A stretch of 12,831 nucleotides of DNA from an uncultured Spirochaetaceae bacterium (lineage in GTDB: Bacteria; Spirochaetota; Spirochaetia; Treponematales; Treponemataceae): contig CACXDK010000089.1 in NCBI GenBank assembly GCA_902766345.1, positions 1 to 12,831 of the forward strand, read 5' to 3'. Below are positions 1-6,404 of the stretch, piece after piece. How positions within the stretch are numbered: position 1 is the stretch's first letter; every line of letters starts with the position of its first letter. Below the pieces are notes generated by a model. That model was not told the origin of the DNA, ran no database searches, and saw only the letters and a list, made by a program, of their open reading frames with translations. The position numbers were made by a program, and so were the translations under genes.

Positions 1-366
1 ATTTTGAACTTCATTCCTACTTTCGGTTCTACAATTTCCTGTTCTGTCACAATATTATTTGCAATTCTTCAATTCTACCCTAACTGGGGATACGTAATTT
101 ATGTTGCAATACTGGTAATGACTGTAAACCTCATTCTAGGAAACATCATAGAACCTAGATGGGAAGGTACAGACCTGGGCATTTCACCATTCATCATTCT
201 TGTAAGCTTGTCTTTCTGGGGATGGATGTGGGGTTTTGTCGGCATGGTTCTCGCAGTTCCTCTAATGGTAATCATCAAAATCATTTGTGAAAACATAGAG
301 ATTTTACGCCCCGTTGCCATTATTATGGGAACAAAAAAACGAAACGCAGAAAATAAAAATGCTTAA
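1..366 (+). CDS. AI-2E family transporter, C-terminal part (5' end outside window)
   Basis: The reading frame is open from base 1 (Ile-Leu-Asn-Phe-Ile-Pro) to a TAA at 364-366, so the true start lies upstream of the window. The visible 121 residues are mostly hydrophobic, with membrane segments separated by the stretch GNIIEPRWEGTDLGISPF, then SFWGWMWGFVGMVLAVPL. This pattern (G-N-x-I-E-P, then L-G-hydrophobic-S-P, then W-G-x-x-G-M-x-x-A-V-P) is the signature end of the AI-2E/PerM/YdiK transporter family, which are multi-pass inner-membrane proteins; the substrate here cannot be told from sequence. The tail is a short basic, Asn-rich cytoplasmic end. The stop codon overlaps that of the convergent gene on the other strand. 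No start codon or RBS can be judged. Confidence 0.85.
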   Translation: MLNFIPTFGSTISCSVTILFAILQFYPNWGYVIYVAILVMTVNLILGNIIEPRWEGTDLGISPFIILVSLSFWGWMWGFVGMVLAVPLMVIIKIICENIEILRPVAIIMGTKKRNAENKNA

Positions 367-1244
367 AGAGGCTTTTTTTCCTGCAAGAAGCGAAGGTCTT
401 CAAACTTCATGTTCTTAAAGTTGCATAAAAAGCATTGAATGTCCCCTTCTGCATTTGCATAAGTGTCTGCAACTATTATTCCAACACTAATAGTTCTTTT
501 CAAAAGGGGGCTTGCTCCAATAGGAAACTGCAGAGCAAGTTTGTATTCATTTCCAACCTTAAGAGAATCCAATTGATTCATGCACCCAAATACTATTTTT
601 GAACTGTCAATGTAAATTATATCAAGAGGTTCTACAGCTCCCTCTACAGCAACAGTAAGAAGCCGTTGGCACAAATATCTTGAAACGCTTATTAAAAATG
701 AAATATCTTCATTTTCATGAATTTCCATGCGATATGCAAAACGTTCAAATAATTCCTGTGCAGTAGACTGTAATGCGGCTTCTACAGAATTCCACTTTGG
801 GACTGTAAACAGCGTATACTCTTTTTTAGGGAATGCATCAATTGAAATACTTTTATTTCCACGTGCAGAATATGAAATAACCGCACGCATAGAGTTTTTT
901 ACAACTGGCTTTCGGGCAGCAACACGCAAAAGACTTTTAGGAACTTCAATAAAATAACCGTACTGATTTTCTACCAGAGTATTTATAAAATAAAGCCCTA
1001 CATGATTATAATAAAAAGATACCTTTACAGATTTTCCAACCAACGGAGAAAGATTTTTTACAGTATTACTAAGGCGGAGTGTTTCCTCCCCTGCTACGTA
1101 TACATCAGAAGCATTCACAACAACAGGAAAAATCTGCATGGAATCTCTTTCATGAACAGTCACTGTAACGGGAGTAGCGGTTTCCTTCATATAATCAAGA
1201 ACAATACTTCTTTCTATGGTATTCAGGCCTTCTTCAATATTCAT
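363..1244 (-). CDS. PilZ/YcgR-like two-domain protein, possible c-di-GMP effector
   Basis: This is a 293-residue soluble protein with no signal peptide or membrane segment. Residues ~20-105 are beta-rich and end in GYFIEVPKSLLRVAAR, which resembles the YcgR N-terminal barrel followed by the linker where PilZ proteins carry their RxxxR c-di-GMP motif; R107-V-A-A-R111 fits RxxxR. The second PilZ motif (D/N-x-S-x-x-G) is not exact: the nearest candidate is IDSSKIVFG at residues 212-220, about 100 residues later, which would require a large helical insertion (~150-200). The C-terminus FKNMKFEDLRFLQEK looks like the end of a PilZ barrel. It starts by a 4-bp ATGA overlap with the upstream lipoprotein gene, so the two are probably translationally coupled. 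The PilZ assignment is an inference from pattern; nucleotide binding may be lost. Confidence 0.55.
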   Translation of the reverse strand: MNIEEGLNTIERSIVLDYMKETATPVTVTVHERDSMQIFPVVVNASDVYVAGEETLRLSNTVKNLSPLVGKSVKVSFYYNHVGLYFINTLVENQYGYFIEVPKSLLRVAARKPVVKNSMRAVISYSARGNKSISIDAFPKKEYTLFTVPKWNSVEAALQSTAQELFERFAYRMEIHENEDISFLISVSRYLCQRLLTVAVEGAVEPLDIIYIDSSKIVFGCMNQLDSLKVGNEYKLALQFPIGASPLLKRTISVGIIVADTYANAEGDIQCFLCNFKNMKFEDLRFLQEKKPL

Positions 1245-1873
1245 TCATCTTTCTCCCGATTTTTATATTCAATCTGGTGTATTTTCCAGTTCTGTCCAGC
1301 TTTTGCAATATACAGATTTACATCAATGTAAGTTCCATCATTTAAGAAAAGCCTTACAGGACACTGACATTCATTTTCATTAATAAACGGCTTTCCCAAA
1401 ACATAATTTGATATGTCATCAAACGTAATGTTTTCTTTTTTTAGATTATATCGGAAAAGGACAACCGTATAGGCATAACCGCTCATAATGTATTTATCGA
1501 GAGATGTATTTTTTACCAGCGCATGACAAAAATCGTTTACGGCAGATTTTTGGGCAGCTGTAAAGGCAGTAGTATCAAGCTCAGGGAAATTTGGCAAAGC
1601 AGGATACTGTAAATCGGAAGGAAGTGGAGTGCCCGAAAGTTCCTGCGACAGAAGAATTAAAACTGGATCATCACCTATATTATTTTCAAGCGAAATATAT
1701 TCCTGATTCTGAACAGGAAGCTCTTTCGCCCATGAAATTCTGCTTTCCAAAATGACAGCTTCTTCATGCAGGGAACTGGAATTCTGAACTGCAGAATTCT
1801 TTTTTTTGCAAGAGACACAAATAAAACAAAGCAATACATAAAAGATATTCAGCCACTTTTTTGACATTATCAT
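1241..1873 (-). CDS. Putative lipoprotein of unknown function
   Basis: The 210-residue product begins MIMSKKWLNIFYVLLCFICVSC followed by KKKNSAVQNSSS. This is a basic n-region, a hydrophobic core and a cysteine at position 22 preceded by Val-Ser, then a polar Ser/Asn-rich tether. That is a spirochaete-style lipobox, although Cys at -3 is unusual. No known domain was recognised in the mature part; the C-terminal half (YTVVLFRYNLKKENITFDD to NWKIHQIEYKN) could be a small alpha/beta fold. It is the first gene of a two-gene operon with the PilZ-like gene and overlaps it by ATGA. The start at 1873 has no Shine-Dalgarno, but a TATAAT lies 8 nt upstream, so the mRNA may be leaderless; an ATG at 1867 (MSKKWLN) is an equally good start. 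Confidence 0.75.
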   Translation of the reverse strand: MIMSKKWLNIFYVLLCFICVSCKKKNSAVQNSSSLHEEAVILESRISWAKELPVQNQEYISLENNIGDDPVLILLSQELSGTPLPSDLQYPALPNFPELDTTAFTAAQKSAVNDFCHALVKNTSLDKYIMSGYAYTVVLFRYNLKKENITFDDISNYVLGKPFINENECQCPVRLFLNDGTYIDVNLYIAKAGQNWKIHQIEYKNREKDE

Positions 1874-1881
1874 TTTACATA

Positions 1882-1910
1882 ATTATACAAAAGCAGTGTA
1901 TAAAAGTCCA
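1882..1910 (-). promoter_or_regulatory. Sigma70-type promoter of the lipoprotein/PilZ-like operon
   Basis: On the minus strand TGGACT (1910-1905) is followed after exactly 17 nt by a perfect TATAAT (1887-1882). The -10 ends 8 nt before the ATG at 1873, so transcription should begin within about two bases of the start codon. It is back to back with the aconitase promoter, with 8 bp between the two -35 boxes. Confidence 0.6.
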
Positions 1911-1918
1911 TAATTCTA

Positions 1919-1947
1919 TTGAAAAAAACAAAATGAATAGATATTAT
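1919..1947 (+). promoter_or_regulatory. Sigma70-type promoter of the aconitase gene
   Basis: TTGAAA (1919-1924), 17 nt, TATTAT (1942-1947). The expected transcription start is near 1954, giving a leader of about 35 nt to the ATG at 1990, which has its own Shine-Dalgarno. The -10 lies inside the palindrome at 1936-1959. Confidence 0.55.
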
Positions 1948-1959
1948 AAAATATCTATT
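1936..1959. promoter_or_regulatory. Perfect 10-bp inverted repeat overlapping the aconitase -10 box (candidate operator)
   Basis: The arms AATAGATATT and AATATCTATT are exact reverse complements around a 4-nt ATAA centre. The 24-bp palindrome covers the predicted -10 and transcription start of the aconitase promoter, the usual place for a repressor operator. It is not followed by a T-run, so it is not a terminator. An RNA hairpin role is less likely because the predicted start falls inside the right arm. The regulator is unknown. Confidence 0.5.
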
Positions 1960-1989
1960 TCTACAAAAAATAACAAAGAGGTTTTTATT

Positions 1990-4017
1990 ATGGCGCTTAC
2001 TTTGGCAGAAAAAATTATCCAGAAGCACATTATTCCTGGCAGTTGCAATTTTACTGCAGGAACTCCTATAGAGAGAGGTCAGGACATTGCAATAAAGATT
2101 GACCAGACTCTCACTCAAGACGCAACCGGAACAATGGCCTATCTACAGTTTGAAACTATCGGTGTACCTCGCGTAAAAACAGAAGTAAGCGTAAGCTATG
2201 TTGACCACAACACTCTTCAAACTGACTTTAAAAATCATGATGACCACCGCTATTTACAGTCGGTTGCTGCAAAATACGGTCTATATTTTTCACGCCCTGG
2301 TAACGGGGTTTGCCATCAGGTTCATATAGAACATTTTGGAAAACCAGGAAAGACACTTCTTGGTTCAGACAGCCACACACCTACAGGTGGTGGAATTGGA
2401 ATGATAGCTATTGGAGCAGGTGGAATTGATGTTGCAGTAGCAATGGGCGGAGGAGCTTTCCATCTTGCCATGCCTAAAATCTTTGGTGTAAAGCTTACCG
2501 GCACACTCAAAAAAGGAATAAGTGCAAAAGATATTATTCTTGAAGTTCTTAGACGCGAAACTGTAAAAGGTGGAGTTGGTGCCATTTACGAGTATTTTGG
2601 CGAAGGTGTTGCAAGTCTTACAGTTCCACAGAGAGCAACAGTAACAAACATGGGTGCAGAACTTGGTGCAACCTGTTCAGTATTTCCAAGTGATGAAACA
2701 ACAAAGCACTTCCTTGAAAGCATGGGACGCCCAGACGACTGGACAGAACAGAAAGCCGATGAAGGTGCAAAATACGATAAAATAATTGAAATTAACCTTT
2801 CAGAACTGGGAGCAATGGCAGCATGTCCTAATTCTCCAGACGCAGTAAAGCCTATAAGTGAACTGAGTTCTATAAAAGTAACTCAGGTTGCAATAGGAAG
2901 CTGTACAAATTCTTCTCTTGATGATTTGCAGGCAGTTGCAGCTATTGTAAAGGGAAAACATATTGCCCCAGGCGTAGAAGCAGGAATTGCACCAGGAAGC
3001 CGCACTACTCTTCTCATGGCAGACAAAGCAGGCATTCTCGGAGACCTCATTAGAGCAGGATTCCGCATTCTTGAAAGTGCCTGTGGTCCTTGTATCGGTA
3101 TGGGCTTTGCTCCTAACACAGAAGGTGTTTCACTTAGAACATTCAACTGAAACTTTAAAGGCCGCTCTGGTACTGCAGATGCTGGTATTTACCTTGTCAG
3201 CCCAGAAACAGCAGCAGCAAGTGCCATTACAGGATTTATAACAGATCCAACAACACTTGAATATACAGATCCTGCATTCACAGCAAACGGACGCATTTCC
3301 CTTCTTGAAGGTAAAGATGCACGTCTTTCAAAGGATGAAATTAAGGCAGATGCTCGCGATGAAGGAATGCTTATTCCTCCTCTCAGCGAAAAGGAAGCTT
3401 CTCAGATTGAAATTCTTAGAGGACCTAACATTAAGCCTTGTCCTCCTTGCAAAGAATGTGCAGACAGCCTTAAGCTTCCAGTATTGTTAAAGGCAGGAAA
3501 TAATGTATCTACAGATGACATTATGCCAGCAGGAACAAAAGTTCTTCCTTTCAGAAGCAACATTCCAGAAATCAGTAAGTTTACTTACGAACGCATTGAT
3601 GCTGATTTCTACAAAAAAGCAGAAGCTATCAATTTCTCAGGATGTTTTGTTGTAGGAGCAGAAAACTTCGGACAAGGTTCAAGCCGTGAGCATGCAGCTT
3701 TAGGACCAATGTATCTTGGAGTACGTGCTGTTATTACAAAGAGTTTTGCAAGAATCCATAAAGCAAACCTCATAAACTACGGCATCATTCCAATTACGTT
3801 CAAAAATCCAGAAGACTATGATAAAATTGAAGCTGGGGACACGCTTGAAATTACAAACATTTTTGACAGCCTCAAAAATGCAAAGAACTTCACGCTTACT
3901 CTTCATAAAAATGGAGGAACTGTAAGCATTGAAGGTATAAATGACCTTGCAGAACGTTCCCGCAACATCCTGCTTGCAGGCGGTCTTGCCCGTTACACAA
4001 AGAACGGCGGTCAATAA
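1990..4017 (+). pseudogene. Aconitate hydratase (short, Aquifex-type) interrupted by an in-frame TGA
   Basis: The enzyme interconverts citrate and isocitrate through cis-aconitate using a [4Fe-4S] cluster. The frame spans 676 codons. The start at ATG 1990 (MALTLAEKIIQ) is chosen because GAGG lies just upstream at about 1978-1981; upstream codons in frame do not look like aconitase. Visible family features are G-S-D127-S-H129-T, the cluster ligands C305 (GSCTNS), C365 and C368 (ACGPC), then NFKGR392, an R522 in the swivel domain (PFRSN) and GQGSSR566EH. The stretch from TDPTTL to CPPCKEC joins the catalytic and swivel domains. Codon 387 is TGA (3148-3150) where the family has arginine in N-R-N-F-x-G-R. 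There is no frameshift and no other stop, so coding resumes in the same frame to TAA at 4015-4017. A product ending at 386 would lack two substrate-binding arginines and the swivel domain, so it should be inactive. A recent mutation, sequencing error or readthrough are the alternatives. Confidence 0.85.
3148..3150 (+). other. In-frame TGA replacing the active-site arginine of aconitase
   Basis: The sequence reads Leu-Arg-Thr-Phe-Asn-TGA-Asn-Phe-Lys-Gly-Arg. In the family this is N-R-N-F-x-G-R, where the first arginine corresponds to mitochondrial Arg447 and the second to Arg452. A single C-to-T change of CGA gives TGA. No obvious stable stem-loop follows at the spacing of a bacterial selenocysteine insertion element. 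Confidence 0.9.
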
Positions 4018-4036
4018 TTTTATTTTATAGAAGAAT

Positions 4037-4065
4037 TTGACAGAGCATTTTCCCTATACTATAAT
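4037..4065 (+). promoter_or_regulatory. Consensus sigma70-type promoter of the comFB-like/MIF-like operon
   Basis: TTGACA (4037-4042), 17 nt, TATAAT (4060-4065): a full consensus match in both boxes. The expected start near 4072 leaves about 30 nt to the ATG at 4102. The start falls on the AGGAG that precedes TTG 4078, which argues against TTG as the initiation codon. It separates this operon from the interrupted aconitase gene, after which no terminator is visible. Confidence 0.75.
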
Positions 4066-4101
4066 ATTAAGGAGAATTTGTATTATAGAGGACTACAGCT
4101 T

Positions 4102-4824
4102 ATGGTAAAGATACATAATATAATGGAAGAACAGGTCATAAGTCATGTTAATGAACTATATGATCAGGTAAAGGCTAAAGGAGCAGTTTGGCTCACTTGT
4201 GACTGTGAGAACTGTCGTTTAGACACAATCAATTATGTCTTAAACCGAATTCCACCTCGATACGTTGTCAGCGGACGCGGTGTAACACACAATAATGCTG
4301 TGGTTCTTACAGATTCCCAACTTTCAATAGATATTGACCGATATGCTCTTGAAGGCATGAAACTTGTAAGTGCATCAAAGCGTCCATATCATAAATCCAA
4401 CATGGATGCCAGCCAGCAGGACGCTGCACAAAAACCAGTCTTTTACTTTCCTACGTTTACAGGAAATGTTTATGACGGTTCAACCTTTGAAGCACTTACA
4501 GATGTAGAACTGGTATTGAAGCTTGGAAATGAAAAAGCTGTAATGATTGACTCTGGCTGGAGCAATCCTTTTAAGACATTTGCAGGTTCAAACGGAAGTT
4601 TTACATTCTGGGTAGCACCAATAAAGGCAGAAAAAGAAAAGGAAAACAAAGACTTTGTTTTTACAATCGAAGCAAGGCTTGAGGGCTATGATACAGTCAC
4701 CTACTCTTTTGATGTTCCTATTGTAAGTGAGAAAAAGGATCGCATCCAACTCAATTCCGTTTACAGCTTGAAAACACAGGATATCTTCATGTTCCGTTCA
4801 GATGTTGTAAACGAATTGGAATAG
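4102..4824 (+). CDS. ComFB-domain protein with beta-rich C-terminal extension
   Basis: The N-terminal ~80 residues match the late-competence ComFB family: MVKIHNIMEEQV, then C33-D-C35-E-N-C38-R-L-D, and NRIPPRYVVSGRG at 48-60. ComFB-domain proteins have been reported as cyclic di-nucleotide receptors in cyanobacteria, and the CxCxxC cluster suggests a metal or structural site. Residues ~112-215 (from PVFYFPTFTGNVYDGSTFE) form a predicted beta-sandwich like carboxypeptidase-regulatory/transthyretin-like domains, with no signal peptide. ATG 4102 is chosen because AGAGGA (4087-4092) sits 9 nt upstream and the family begins near here; TTG 4078 is a weaker alternative. It has its own promoter and is 22 bp from the MIF-like gene, so the two form one operon. 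DNA uptake or c-di-GMP signalling are both possible roles; neither is shown by the sequence. Confidence 0.75.
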   Translation: MVKIHNIMEEQVISHVNELYDQVKAKGAVWLTCDCENCRLDTINYVLNRIPPRYVVSGRGVTHNNAVVLTDSQLSIDIDRYALEGMKLVSASKRPYHKSNMDASQQDAAQKPVFYFPTFTGNVYDGSTFEALTDVELVLKLGNEKAVMIDSGWSNPFKTFAGSNGSFTFWVAPIKAEKEKENKDFVFTIEARLEGYDTVTYSFDVPIVSEKKDRIQLNSVYSLKTQDIFMFRSDVVNELE

Positions 4825-4846
4825 ATTTAATGGAGAAAAAGACTAA

Positions 4847-5188
4847 ATGCCATTTATAAACACAAAAGTTACAGTTCCTTTGAGCGAAGAAAAGAAGGAC
4901 ATCCTAAAGGCAGAATTTGGAAAGGCAATTTCTATTATTGGAAAACCAGAGTCTTACCTTATGCTTGGCTTTGAGGATAATTCTTCATTGTATTTTGCAG
5001 GGGAAAAACTAGATAAAGGCGCATTCATTTCTGTTCAGGTATTAGGAAATGTAAATTCAGAATCCAGCAGCAGAATGACGGCAAAACTGTGCGAAATCTT
5101 GAAAAAAGAACTGGACATTCCAGGAAATGCAGTATATGTTGCCTACCAGGGAATAAAAGACTGGGGCTGGGACGGAAGAAACTTCTAA
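4847..5188 (+). CDS. MIF / phenylpyruvate tautomerase family protein
   Basis: This 113-residue protein has the size of the macrophage migration inhibitory factor family (about 115). Pro2, which becomes the N-terminal catalytic base after Met removal, is present (MPFINTKV), as is Lys33 in GKPESY, equivalent to Lys32 of processed MIF. The middle (GNVNSESSSRMTAKLCEILKK) and end (YVAYQGIKDWGWDGRNF) also match the family. Such proteins are trimers that tautomerise phenylpyruvate-like keto acids in vitro. The CxxC oxidoreductase motif of human MIF is not seen. There is no signal peptide, so it is cytoplasmic unless exported in another way. GGAG at 4832-4835 is the RBS. It is the last gene of the operon and is followed directly by a strong terminator. 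Confidence 0.88.
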   Translation: MPFINTKVTVPLSEEKKDILKAEFGKAISIIGKPESYLMLGFEDNSSLYFAGEKLDKGAFISVQVLGNVNSESSSRMTAKLCEILKKELDIPGNAVYVAYQGIKDWGWDGRNF

Positions 5189-5205
5189 ATATGCCCAAAA
5201 AAAAG

Positions 5206-5237
5206 AGCTGTCCAAATTAAAATGGACAGCTTTTTTT
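5206..5237 (+). terminator. Rho-independent terminator after the MIF-like gene
   Basis: AGCTGTCCA (5206-5214) pairs perfectly with TGGACAGCT (5223-5231) around an 8-nt AT-rich loop, and T-run 5232-5237 follows. The A-run before the left arm can pair with the T-run, so it may act on both strands. Confidence 0.9.
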
Positions 5238-5247
5238 ATTTCTAATG

Positions 5248-5267
5248 CAATATATCACAATATATCA
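5248..5267. repeat. Tandem duplicate of the 10-mer CAATATATCA
   Basis: Two exact head-to-tail copies, 5248-5257 and 5258-5267, followed by more alternating AT. They lie in the 235-bp gap before the TPR/greA operon. The 10-bp period puts both copies on the same face of the helix, which would suit a regulator or a bent upstream element, but this is only a suggestion. Confidence 0.6.
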
Positions 5268-5328
5268 TATATATACAGAAAAACTGTAATATTTTGCAAC
5301 TATTTTCGAAAATTTAAGAAAAATGGTG

Positions 5329-5357
5329 TTGACAAACACTTTGAAAATCACTAAAAA
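5329..5357 (+). promoter_or_regulatory. Possible upstream promoter of the TPR/greA operon
   Basis: A perfect TTGACA (5329-5334) is followed after 17 nt by TAAAAA (5352-5357), a weak -10. The -35 sits in a small hairpin, GTGTT-GACA-AACAC (5327-5340). It would give a leader of about 60 nt. The downstream promoter at 5386 looks better. Confidence 0.3.
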
Positions 5358-5385
5358 TGTATACCCTTTTTTACTAAAAAACTCA

Positions 5386-5414
5386 TTGACTAAAATATTC
5401 ATTTTTGCAATAAT
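5386..5414 (+). promoter_or_regulatory. Promoter of the TPR/greA operon, adjacent to the start codon
   Basis: TTGACT (5386-5391), 17 nt, AATAAT (5409-5414). The predicted start is near 5421, only 2-3 nt from ATG 5424, which has no Shine-Dalgarno. This points to a leaderless mRNA. Confidence 0.55.
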
Positions 5415-5423
5415 AAAAATATC

Positions 5424-6359
5424 ATGGGTGTTCAATCAGATTCAGCATTGTCAACAGCATACAGCCTGATACTTTCAGGAGACATTCAGCAGGCAAAATC
5501 ATTGCTAGAGGATACCCTTCCTGCTGACCTTGCTAACAAAGACCTTGTATTTGCTGTGCTATGTTGTAACATCTGGTTGTCTAATTTAGAAAAAATCAGA
5601 TCAGCTGAACCATTTGAATATGGAGAAGCCATCATAAATTACTGGAAAAACTTTGAGACAAACGTCATTGCCCGCGAAAAGGAACCTCCGCTGGAAGAGA
5701 CTTTATATGTCTTTAACAAAGTTATTTTTTCACTTGCACTGGATAAATACAGTAAAGTTTATGAAGATTCTGATAAAAAAATACATGCAGAAGTCTGTAG
5801 AAAAATGGGCTTGTGCCACAAGAAACTTGGCAACTATGAAGAAGCACTTAAGTTTCTTACAGAGGCAAACAATACCATGCAGGGATTATCATACATCCTT
5901 GCAGAAATGGCAGACTGCTATGATTTGTGTGGCGAAAATAAGCTTGCAAAAGTAATTTTCAGGGAAGCTTTTTTTACGGATCCTGAAAAAATTGATCTTG
6001 CACTGCTCGATTCGCCACTTATAAGAAAGCTTATTGATAAGGTTTCTGCAAAAGGATATACAGGGCGCGAGCTGCTTGAATGGATTCCCGTATATGGAAC
6101 GTTATACGGAGTATTTAATATACGCAGAACGCTAAAATCGCAGGAAGTCGGTAGGCTTAAGCAGGATATTTATGCAAAGGAAAATGAAAATAAAGATCCT
6201 GTAAACAGTGCCTTATTAAAACCAAGGCTTTTGAATATGTATTTCTGGCTGATTGATTATTACGATCTTTCGCAGGAACTTCAAAGAATAAAAGAAGTTT
6301 TGCTTAAAATAAAACTTCTTGCCCCTGATATATATAATTTATATGCCGGAGAAGCATAG
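5424..6359 (+). CDS. TPR-repeat protein, first gene of the greA operon
   Basis: This is a 311-residue helical protein with no signal peptide. Two tetratricopeptide-like repeats are readable at ~121-154 (CRKMGLCHKKLGNYEEALKF) and ~155-188 (AEMADCYDLCGENKLAKVIF), and a third, weaker one at ~10-40 (AYSLILSGDIQQAKSLLEDT). A conserved-looking block WIPVYGTLYGVFNIRRTL follows at 220-237. TPRs bind other proteins, so an adaptor role is likely, but no partner can be named from sequence; the long GreA 45 bp downstream is the obvious candidate because it also carries TPR-like helices. The ATG at 5424 has no RBS and lies 9 nt after a -10 box. Confidence 0.7.
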   Translation: MGVQSDSALSTAYSLILSGDIQQAKSLLEDTLPADLANKDLVFAVLCCNIWLSNLEKIRSAEPFEYGEAIINYWKNFETNVIAREKEPPLEETLYVFNKVIFSLALDKYSKVYEDSDKKIHAEVCRKMGLCHKKLGNYEEALKFLTEANNTMQGLSYILAEMADCYDLCGENKLAKVIFREAFFTDPEKIDLALLDSPLIRKLIDKVSAKGYTGRELLEWIPVYGTLYGVFNIRRTLKSQEVGRLKQDIYAKENENKDPVNSALLKPRLLNMYFWLIDYYDLSQELQRIKEVLLKIKLLAPDIYNLYAGEA

Positions 6360-6404
6360 AAATATTTGTTGGAGACGTTTTAAACATTTTTTTAGGAGTA
6401 ATTT

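Noticed and set aside
361..380. Terminator between the AI-2E and PilZ-like genes
   Set aside because: GCTTAAAGAGGC before the T-run gives only about four weak pairs, too little for a confident call.
3148..3150. TGA as a selenocysteine codon in aconitase
   Set aside because: The family residue here is arginine, not cysteine, and selenocysteine would not replace its carboxylate-binding role. The downstream bases form only short stems (GGTA/TACC) without a convincing insertion element.
3367..4017. Aconitase swivel domain as an independent small subunit (LeuD-like)
   Set aside because: The ATG at 3367 has no properly spaced RBS, the upstream 216 bases also encode aconitase in the same frame, and the upstream part would lack the NRNFxGR arginines. 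An interrupted single gene explains it better.
4078..4101. TTG 4078 as the start of the ComFB protein
   Set aside because: AGGAG is only 3 nt from it and lies at the predicted transcription start. ATG 4102 has a well-spaced AGAGGA and matches the family start.
5327..5340. GTGTT-GACA-AACAC as an operator
   Set aside because: The arms are only 5 bp and contain the TTGACA of a possible promoter; chance is a sufficient explanation.
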